Source of the DNA: a bacterium
GTDB taxonomy: Bacteria; Verrucomicrobiota; Verrucomicrobiia; Opitutales; UBA953
Assembly (NCBI GenBank): GCA_009926645.1
Contig: RFOO01000100.1
Coordinates: 1 to 5,078 of the forward strand
Direction: 5' to 3'
DNA length: 5,078 bases
Every line of letters starts with the position of its first letter. The first letter of the stretch is position 1. The translations under genes were made by a program, and so were the position numbers. Shown here in pieces: positions 1 through 5,078 of the stretch. The notes beneath the pieces were generated by a model that worked only from the letters and a program-made list of their open reading frames with translations, searched no databases and was not told the DNA's origin.

Positions 1-73
1 GGCGGGGATGCCTCTGCCCGAGGCTGAGGCCCGTTCGGCCGCCCTTTTAACCGACTTTTTTAGGGCTTTTTAA
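1..73 (+). other. G+C-rich left edge, possible 3' end of an upstream gene or structured RNA
   Basis: Bases 1-44 are about 80% G+C by hand count, far above the rest of the window. The second frame is open from the edge to a TAA at 71-73 and would give a 23-residue C-terminus ending in LLTDFFRAF, which looks protein-like but is too short to identify. The same bases can also fold: GCCTC at 10-14 pairs with GAGGC at 20-24, GGCC at 28-31 with GGCC at 37-40, and as an alternative GGCGG at 1-5 with CCGCC at 39-43. T-runs follow at 45-48 and 56-61. A terminator or the end of a structured RNA is therefore equally possible. I could not decide between these with the sequence cut at base 1. Confidence 0.25.
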
Positions 74-90
74 GGTTTTATGAGGTTTTT
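45..90 (+). promoter_or_regulatory. Helically phased T-tracts upstream of pstS (possible bent DNA)
   Basis: Five runs of four to six T lie at 45-48, 56-61, 67-71, 76-79 and 86-90. Their starts are 11, 11, 9 and 10 bases apart, close to one helical turn. The last three sit in an imperfect repeat that begins AGG (at 62, 73 and 83) and continues into the T-run. Phased A/T tracts are known to curve DNA, and this stretch ends about 20 bases before the candidate Pho box, so an upstream bending or UP-like role for pstS is a reasonable inference. If the reading frame ending at 73 is a real gene, the first three tracts are also coding. Confidence 0.35.
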
Positions 91-110
91 AATGCCAAAG
101 AAATACCTCT

Positions 111-144
111 CCGTCACACAATTGTAACATTTGTCTGTTATCGT
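111..144 (+). promoter_or_regulatory. Candidate Pho box and -10 of the pstS promoter
   Basis: Bases 111-128 read CCGTCACACAATTGTAAC. This is two 7-base units, CCGTCAC and TTGTAAC, with 11-base spacing, the architecture of the PhoB-binding Pho box (consensus CTGTCAT, four bases, CTGTCAY). By eye 13 of 18 positions agree with the Escherichia coli consensus. A further CTGTTAT at 135-141 resembles another unit but is 2 bases out of phase. Ten bases after the 18-base box, TATCGT at 139-144 matches a -10 at 4 of 6 positions, which is the usual spacing for PhoB-dependent promoters that lack a -35. Transcription would then begin near 151 and leave a leader of about 12 bases. Phosphate-starvation control of pst operons is established elsewhere; its use here is inferred. 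Confidence 0.45.
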
Positions 145-162
145 GTTCGTCCTGACACTCCC

Positions 163-1185
163 ATGAACCTCATACACAAATCACTCGCTGTTCTTGTTTT
201 CGCAGTCTCTTCGCTGTCGGCTCAAGAAGCAACTCCCGCAGCTCCTGCTGCTCCAGCCGCTCCCGCAAAAACTTCGATGTTGGATGATAAGTTGCCTAAT
301 TATGAAGTGACCTCTGGTGTATCTGGAAATCTTAACTCGGTTGGATCCGATACTCTTAATAACTTGATGACTTTCTGGGCTGAAGCTTTCAAAGCCAAGT
401 ATCCCAATGTAAATATTCAAATCGAAGGTAAAGGTTCATCGACTGCTCCCACCGCTCTGGCTTCGGGTGCTTCGCAACTTGGACCCATGAGCCGCGAAAT
501 GAGAACGAGCGAAATCGCTACCTTCCAAGGTCGCTTTGGTTACAAGCCAAGCAAGATTGCGGTCGCCATCGATGCACTCGCCGTTTTCGTTCACAAAGAC
601 AACCCCATCAAGGGTCTGTCTGTCACTCAAGTTGACTCCATTTTCTCATCCACACGTAAACGCGGTGGCCAAGATATTTCTACATGGGGTGAAGCGGGTG
701 TTAAAGGCGACTTAGCTGGTAAGACGATTTCTATCTTCGGTCGTAATTCTGCTTCCGGTACCTATGGCTTCTTCAAGGATAAGGCTCTCAAGAATGGTGA
801 CTACAAAGGATCAGTCAAAGAGCAGCCAGGTTCATCTTCGGTGGTGCAAGGTGTCTCGGCTGACATTAACGCTATCGGCTACTCTGGCATCGGTTATAAA
901 ACCTCCGGTGTTGTCGCTTTGCCTCTCTCCGAGAATGATGGTTCTCCCTTGGTTGAACCAAGTTACGAGAATTGCTTAAACGGAACTTATCCCTTCGCTC
1001 GTTACCTCTATATCTATGTGAATAAGGCCCCCAATAAAGACATGGATAAGTTAACTTCCGAGTTCATTACCTTCGTTCTCTCTAAGCAAGGTCAGGAAAT
1101 TACCATCAAAGATGGGTATTATCCTCTCCCTGCCGCGGTAGCTGAAGAAAGCCGTATCTCTCTGAAGTACTACAGCGCTGAATAA
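163..1185 (+). CDS. pstS: Periplasmic phosphate-binding protein PstS
   Basis: This 340-residue protein captures inorganic phosphate in the periplasm and hands it to the PstC/PstA channel. The start at 163 gives a good Sec signal peptide: lysine at 6, hydrophobic stretch 7-18, and likely cleavage after SLSA at 17-20. There is no cysteine there, so it is soluble rather than a lipoprotein. An Ala/Pro spacer (about 23-35) precedes the binding-protein domain. Phosphate-site motifs are visible: VGSDT at 60-64, GKGSS at 89-93, PMSREM at 108-113, and RNSASGT at 194-200, matching the Arg-x-x-x-Ser-Gly-Thr loop of E. coli PstS. By-eye alignment puts Ser110 where E. coli has Asp56, as in other PstS proteins with an SR motif. 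Length fits the family. The next Met (39) would lose the signal peptide. No Shine-Dalgarno precedes the gene. The family call is secure. Confidence 0.96.
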   Translation: MNLIHKSLAVLVFAVSSLSAQEATPAAPAAPAAPAKTSMLDDKLPNYEVTSGVSGNLNSVGSDTLNNLMTFWAEAFKAKYPNVNIQIEGKGSSTAPTALASGASQLGPMSREMRTSEIATFQGRFGYKPSKIAVAIDALAVFVHKDNPIKGLSVTQVDSIFSSTRKRGGQDISTWGEAGVKGDLAGKTISIFGRNSASGTYGFFKDKALKNGDYKGSVKEQPGSSSVVQGVSADINAIGYSGIGYKTSGVVALPLSENDGSPLVEPSYENCLNGTYPFARYLYIYVNKAPNKDMDKLTSEFITFVLSKQGQEITIKDGYYPLPAAVAEESRISLKYYSAE

Positions 1186-1202
1186 TCTTGGTCTCGACTC
1201 CG

Positions 1203-1250
1203 CCCATCACCGCCACACTGTTGAACAGTCGGCCTTTAAAGTGTGATGGG
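1203..1250. repeat. Long inverted repeat in the pstS-pstC gap
   Basis: CCCATCAC at 1203-1210 is perfectly complementary to GTGATGGG at 1243-1250, an 8-base-pair stem. Nested inside is a separate near-perfect palindrome at 1217-1229, ACTGTT-G-AACAGT. A competing pairing, CACACT at 1214-1219 with AGTGTG at 1240-1245, suggests alternative folds. It begins 17 bases after the pstS stop and ends 17 bases before the terminator-like hairpin. In the transcript it could protect the pstS 3' end from exonucleases, as REP elements do in enterobacterial operons; the inner palindrome could instead be a protein-binding site. Both roles are inference. Confidence 0.5.
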
Positions 1251-1267
1251 TAGGTTTCGGGTCCTCC

Positions 1268-1297
1268 AAGGCGGGTTGACCGCCTTTCTTTTTTCTT
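1268..1297 (+). terminator. Rho-independent terminator or attenuator between pstS and pstC
   Basis: AAGGCGG at 1268-1274 pairs perfectly with CCGCCTT at 1280-1286 (7 base pairs, five of them G-C) around the loop GTTGA. It is followed directly by a T-rich run, TTTCTTTTTTCTT at 1285-1297, where the first two T also close the stem. This is a standard intrinsic terminator. Because pstC and pstA follow on the same strand with no convincing promoter between, it probably acts as a partial terminator, giving an abundant pstS-only transcript and less read-through into the permeases. Only transcript data can show the read-through fraction. Confidence 0.8.
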
Positions 1298-1323
1298 AAA
1301 CCAACACAAAAACTTTCTGCTTA

Positions 1324-3624
1324 ATGGACGAAAAAGACAAAAATAGCTCTTCTCATCCAAACCCTTCGCGCTTTCAAGTAAGTCGTCTTACTTTACTTAC
1401 CGATATCTGGATGGGGCGCATCATTCGCGTGGGTGGACTGGGTGTCGTTTTGGCAGTGATGGGCATGTTGGCCTTTTTGGTCTATCAGGTCTTTCCTCTT
1501 TTTTCTTCGGCGACAGTAAATCCACACTCGCAAGTTACTTTTTCAAATACGCCCGTTGCCTTTGGTGAGGATGAGTTTGGTGAACTTCCTTTTACCTGTG
1601 ACGCTTATGGCGTCTTAACTTTTCAAAGTAGTCGCGATGGTAAAGTAGCTAAAGTTTGGAAGCCCGAACTTCATGAAGCCAAGGTAACATCCGTTCGTTC
1701 ATATCCTCGAGAAGGATTAGTCGTTCTTGGTCTCTCCAATGGTGTAGTGATGGATGTTCTCGTTTCCTATAAGGCAGCTTTTGATGAAAAAGGTGAGCGC
1801 ATCCTTACGCCTGTGGTGTCAGCCAAACCGCCACAATCTATCGGCAAACCGGGATTACCCTGCTTAGACATTTGGAGTGTCAAAGGACCAAAGAGTCGAT
1901 TGCTCATCGTTCGGCAAAATGAAGCCGGGCGCGATTTTCTGACAGGTTTGCGTATCAAAGAACTGAAAGGTCTGGGAGGTAAGGCACGGGTGACCGCAGG
2001 TGCACCCTTTGCCATTGCTCAGGAGATTCCTGATATCGATCGAGTGCTGGTTCCTACCACCGCCGATTCTTTGATTTTACTCAGTAAAAAGGGGGAAGTG
2101 TCGGTCTATTCTTTAGGGGAGGGTGACAGTGTTTCTTTGCAACAGACCTTTAAGCCTTTTGCCGATCAAGCCGACACGCGAATTGCTGCCGCTGGATTTA
2201 TTTTTGGTAACGTTTCGATTGTATTTAGTAGTTACACTGGGGCAGAAGTTGTTTGGTCGATTTACCCGCACAAGCAACCCAATGGAGATAGCCTTCGACG
2301 CTGGGGGAAAATGCATGATGGCCAACCCCTAGCAGGTCCAGGTCAGGGTATTTATCCTGCCGTCGCTAATAAATGTTATCTCACGGTGGCAGGTGGTCGT
2401 ATGCAAATTCGCAATATGACGACCGATTCGATTCGCTGGGATGCAGCTGCACCCGCATCGGAAATTCGCCAAGTTGCTTTTTCTCTGAATTACGATCGTT
2501 TATCCGTACTCGGTGCGGATGGTGTTTTGCGTCGTTGGACGATTGAAGACCACCATCCCGAAGCATCATGGAAAGCGTTTTTCGGAAAGATTTGGTATGA
2601 AGGTGCTGAGGGTCCTGCCTATACTTGGCAGTCGAGCTCTGGTTCGGATGAATTTGAAGCGAAGTACTCACTCGTTCCTTTGCTCTATGGAACGATTAAA
2701 GGAACTATTTATGCGCTACTTTTTGCGATCCCGATTTCTATCCTTGCAGCCATCTATGTTTCGCAGTTCTTGCGTCCTGAACTAAAGAAAATCGTTAAGC
2801 CAACGATGGAGATCATGGCTTCGTTGCCCTCGGTGGTTTTAGGTTTCTTAGCTGGATTGTGGTTGGCGCCGATTGTTGACGCTAATCTTGTGTCCATTCT
2901 TGCCACGATTATCGTTCTTGCGCCTGCGGCTCTTCTTATCGGATGGACTTGGTCTTCCTTCCCGCAGCCCATTCGTCGTCGTATCGCTCCAGGCTGGGAG
3001 TTTATCTGCCTACTTCCCTGCGTTTTTCTTATTGGCTGGCTTGCATGGCACGCTGGCCCGTGGTTGGAATCGACCCTCTTTAGCGTAAAGGATACAGCCT
3101 CAGGTCAAAGTATCTCGGACCTGCGTGAATGGTGGCGTCAAAACATTGGCTGGGGTTACGACTCGCGTAATTCTTTAGTCGTTGGCTTTGTCATGGGCTT
3201 TGCCGTGATTCCGATTGTTTTCACCATTGCGGAGGATGCCTTGTCGAATGTCCCAACCTCGCTTATTTCTGGATCACTCGCACTTGGGGCCAGTCGTTGG
3301 CAGACCGTGCGTCGAGTGGTTGTTCCCACGGCGATTTCCGGAATTGTTTCAGCCATTATGATTGGCTTTGGTCGTGCTGTGGGAGAGACGATGATTGTGG
3401 TGATGGCCACGGGAAATACCGCGATTATGGAGCCAAATCCGTTTAATGGTATGCGTACTCTCTCGGCTAATATCGCTGTTGAACTTCCAGAGGCTGCTGT
3501 CGGCCATACCCACTACCGTGCACTCTTCCTTGGTGCGTGCTGTCTCTTTCTTTTAACCTTCTTTATTAACACACTGGCTGAAGTTCTCCGTCAAAGACTT
3601 CGCAATCGCTATAAAGTCGTCTAA
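1324..3624 (+). CDS. pstC: Phosphate ABC transporter permease PstC, long form with periplasmic propeller-like domain
   Basis: This 766-residue inner-membrane permease is more than twice the roughly 320 residues of E. coli PstC and forms the phosphate channel with PstA. Order: cytoplasmic N-terminus; anchor helix about 33-57; periplasmic domain about 65-445, rich in short beta-strand units with WD40-like signatures (DGKVAKVW at 105-112, GADGVLRRW at 397-405); then the permease domain (binding-protein-dependent transport inner-membrane family). Its helices lie near 452-480, 499-517, 520-541, 559-576, 615-635, 668-697 and 731-755. The ATPase-contact (EAA) loop is SGSLALGASRWQ at 649-660, lacking the usual Glu but keeping the invariant Gly. 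GRAVGETM at 683-690 carries the Arg/Glu pair typical of PstC. From memory, this architecture is shared with Pseudomonas-type long PstC. I kept the ATG at 1324 because it gives a basic cytoplasmic lead; Met30 is an alternative. No Shine-Dalgarno is visible. Confidence 0.94.
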   Translation: MDEKDKNSSSHPNPSRFQVSRLTLLTDIWMGRIIRVGGLGVVLAVMGMLAFLVYQVFPLFSSATVNPHSQVTFSNTPVAFGEDEFGELPFTCDAYGVLTFQSSRDGKVAKVWKPELHEAKVTSVRSYPREGLVVLGLSNGVVMDVLVSYKAAFDEKGERILTPVVSAKPPQSIGKPGLPCLDIWSVKGPKSRLLIVRQNEAGRDFLTGLRIKELKGLGGKARVTAGAPFAIAQEIPDIDRVLVPTTADSLILLSKKGEVSVYSLGEGDSVSLQQTFKPFADQADTRIAAAGFIFGNVSIVFSSYTGAEVVWSIYPHKQPNGDSLRRWGKMHDGQPLAGPGQGIYPAVANKCYLTVAGGRMQIRNMTTDSIRWDAAAPASEIRQVAFSLNYDRLSVLGADGVLRRWTIEDHHPEASWKAFFGKIWYEGAEGPAYTWQSSSGSDEFEAKYSLVPLLYGTIKGTIYALLFAIPISILAAIYVSQFLRPELKKIVKPTMEIMASLPSVVLGFLAGLWLAPIVDANLVSILATIIVLAPAALLIGWTWSSFPQPIRRRIAPGWEFICLLPCVFLIGWLAWHAGPWLESTLFSVKDTASGQSISDLREWWRQNIGWGYDSRNSLVVGFVMGFAVIPIVFTIAEDALSNVPTSLISGSLALGASRWQTVRRVVVPTAISGIVSAIMIGFGRAVGETMIVVMATGNTAIMEPNPFNGMRTLSANIAVELPEAAVGHTHYRALFLGACCLFLLTFFINTLAEVLRQRLRNRYKVV

Positions 3625-3627
3625 ACC

Positions 3628-5078
3628 ATGTCACAATCATCCGCCGATACTCTTACGCCGAAAGGTGAATCATGGGTCTGGTTTACCAGCTTAGGGCTAA
3701 TCGTTGGATTAGTTATGGTCGTTGGGCTTCTTTCTTTAGTTTTATTAAACGGCTTCTCCGTTTTTTGGGCACCGCAAGTTCCCACTGTTCAATTGAAAGA
3801 TAATTCCACCATCGTTGGACAACTCGTCCAGCGGCGGGTTCGTCCAGGTTCTCCTGCTTTAAATCCCGTTTATGAACGCCAATATCAAGTCGGTTTGCGA
3901 GAGTTAAACGGCTTTTCCTATATCTGGAAGGACGAGGGCGATATTGTTAAAGAATTTTTCAATGCTGAAACGATGGGATTGGAGCGGGTAGAAAATGGTC
4001 CAGCCTTCGTTACCCCTGTAGCGATCATTGATTCTCAAGGTCGTCGTATCTCCGCAACAGACTCTGAGTTTAAGGCGAATTTGCAAAAAGAACTATTTCA
4101 TGCTGCTGAGATTCGCGATCAGGTTCATGAAATTAGCCGAGGGAAAATAGGAGATGTTAATCGTGAACTCGAAGCCTTGCGCATCGAGTTGCGTCGCGCG
4201 GAAGACAAAGGTCTGCCGACAGAAGAAATTCAAGGTAAGGTTACGCGATTAGATAAACAGTTTGCTGAATTGAAATCTCAGGCAGAACTAATTTTGGCCC
4301 AAGGCTCAAAGGCAAAGCTCATCGCTCACGATGCTTCAGGAAGAGACGTTTCATTGGCCTTCTCGACTTTGATTCGAGCATGGACGCCGAATCAGATGAG
4401 TTTCTTTGAACGAATAGAATTACTCTTTCACCGATTAGGGGAATTTCTCTTTGATGAGCCACGTGAGGCGAATACAGAGGGTGGATTAATGCCCGCCATT
4501 TTCGGTACACTCGTGATGACGGTATTCATGAGTCTACTCGTAACACCTTTTGGCGTGATTACCGCCATCTACTTGCGTGAATACGCACAAGATGGACCAA
4601 TTCTGCGTATTGTTCGAATCTGCGTTAACAACCTTGCTGGAGTTCCTTCGATTGTTTTCGGCGTTTTTGGTTTGGGCTTTTTCGTATATGTTTTGGGTGG
4701 TTCAATCGACCGATTGTTTTATGCGGATCAATTAAAGTACAACAACAACACGCCAGTCTTTGGTACGGGCGGTTTGCTTTGGTGTTCCCTCACTTTGGCC
4801 CTGATGACGCTTCCCGTTGTTATTGTCGCTACGGAAGAAGCTCTTTCAGCTGTACCTCGTGGCATGCGTGAAGCTTCTCTGGCCGCTGGGGCTTCAAAGT
4901 GGCAGACGATTCGGGACATTCTATTGCCCGCCTCAGCTCCAGGTATATTGACTGGCGTTATTCTGGCGATGGCTCGTGGAGCAGGGGAGGTGGCTCCTCT
5001 GATGCTGGTGGGCGTGGTTAAATTAGCTCCTACTTTACCCCTCGATACGATGGCACCATTCTTGCATATGGATCGTAA
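3628..5078 (+). CDS. pstA: Phosphate ABC transporter permease PstA, long form (3' end beyond the window)
   Basis: The frame is open from the ATG at 3628 to the right edge (483 codons plus two bases) and starts three bases after the pstC stop, so translational coupling is likely; no Shine-Dalgarno is visible. This is the second channel subunit. Order: helix about 19-43; periplasmic insert about 44-286, whose first part resembles the DUF3333 region of long PstA proteins and whose residues about 147-226 are charged and heptad-like, probably a coiled coil; then permease helices near 287-316, 336-358, 380-403 and 437-463. The EAA loop is intact (EASLAAGASKWQ at 415-426, LLP at 432-434). ARGAGEVAPL at 449-458 and VKLAPTLP at 464-471 are strong PstA signatures. 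E. coli PstA is about 296 residues; long forms run to about 550, so the last helix and roughly 70-80 residues are probably missing. The family call is secure. Confidence 0.94.
   Translation, partial: MSQSSADTLTPKGESWVWFTSLGLIVGLVMVVGLLSLVLLNGFSVFWAPQVPTVQLKDNSTIVGQLVQRRVRPGSPALNPVYERQYQVGLRELNGFSYIWKDEGDIVKEFFNAETMGLERVENGPAFVTPVAIIDSQGRRISATDSEFKANLQKELFHAAEIRDQVHEISRGKIGDVNRELEALRIELRRAEDKGLPTEEIQGKVTRLDKQFAELKSQAELILAQGSKAKLIAHDASGRDVSLAFSTLIRAWTPNQMSFFERIELLFHRLGEFLFDEPREANTEGGLMPAIFGTLVMTVFMSLLVTPFGVITAIYLREYAQDGPILRIVRICVNNLAGVPSIVFGVFGLGFFVYVLGGSIDRLFYADQLKYNNNTPVFGTGGLLWCSLTLALMTLPVVIVATEEALSAVPRGMREASLAAGASKWQTIRDILLPASAPGILTGVILAMARGAGEVAPLMLVGVVKLAPTLPLDTMAPFLHMDR

Noticed and set aside
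1276..1302. A separate sigma-70 promoter for pstC with TTGACC at 1276-1281 as the -35
   Set aside because: No acceptable -10 lies 16-18 bases downstream; the best candidate, TAAACC at 1297, matches 3 of 6 positions at poor spacing. The TTGACC lies within the terminator hairpin and is explained by it.
1106..1360. An 84-residue open frame on the minus strand spanning the pstS end, the gap and the pstC start
   Set aside because: It crosses two well-supported genes and the terminator, has no recognisable motif, and reads like the complement of coding sequence.
1412..1414. Met30 of PstC as the true start
   Set aside because: It has no better ribosome-binding site and would leave the anchor helix almost without its basic cytoplasmic lead; residues 21-29 resemble the conserved start of long PstC proteins as I recall them. 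It is not fully excluded.
2381..2671. A 96-residue minus-strand open frame within pstC
   Set aside because: It lies wholly inside the conserved pstC frame and its composition (many His, Ser, Arg) is typical of antisense reading of a real gene.
5076..5078. TAA at the very end of the window as the pstA stop codon
   Set aside because: It is out of frame. The pstA frame reads CGT at 5074-5076 and leaves AA as the first two bases of the next codon. The protein would also lack its expected last membrane helix.
1..5078. CRISPR array, insertion sequence, tRNA, phage or defence genes
   Set aside because: I found no regularly spaced repeats, transposase, integrase or terminal inverted repeats, and no cloverleaf-like sequence; all long open sequence belongs to the phosphate transporter.

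Overview
The window holds the start of a high-affinity phosphate uptake (Pst ABC transporter) operon on the + strand. It contains a complete pstS (periplasmic phosphate-binding protein), a complete and unusually long pstC (permease with a large periplasmic domain), and a pstA (second permease) cut off by the right edge. The ATPase gene pstB and the regulator phoU, which usually follow, would lie beyond position 5078. I see no mobile element, CRISPR array, tRNA or rRNA.

Layout. Positions 1-44 are about 80% G+C by hand count, unlike the rest, and may be the tail of an upstream gene or RNA. Positions 45-162 are the pstS control region: helically spaced T-tracts, then a candidate PhoB-type box and -10 just before the start codon. 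pstS occupies 163-1185. The 138-bp gap before pstC holds a long inverted repeat and a textbook terminator-like hairpin with a T-tract, which probably limits read-through so that the binding protein is made in excess over the membrane subunits. pstC (1324-3624) and pstA (3628 to the edge) are separated by only 3 bases and are probably translationally coupled.

How the genes work together. PstS captures phosphate in the periplasm and delivers it to the PstC/PstA channel. Both permeases are the enlarged type. PstC has an N-terminal anchor helix, a roughly 350-residue beta-propeller-like periplasmic domain and an apparent extra transmembrane pair. PstA has a roughly 240-residue periplasmic insert with a predicted coiled coil. 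The two inserts are probably both on the periplasmic side and may form a shared docking or sensing structure.

Organism. The PstS has a Sec signal peptide and no lipobox, and the permeases carry large periplasmic domains, so a Gram-negative (diderm) bacterium is likely. From memory, this long PstS/PstC/PstA set is familiar in marine and environmental Gammaproteobacteria such as Pseudomonas and Marinobacter relatives, and also occurs in other diderms including Verrucomicrobiota. The absence of Shine-Dalgarno sequences before all three genes argues mildly against an ordinary gammaproteobacterium. I cannot fix the phylum from this window. The operon is a recognisable system rather than a new one; the interest lies in its regulation and in the permease extensions.
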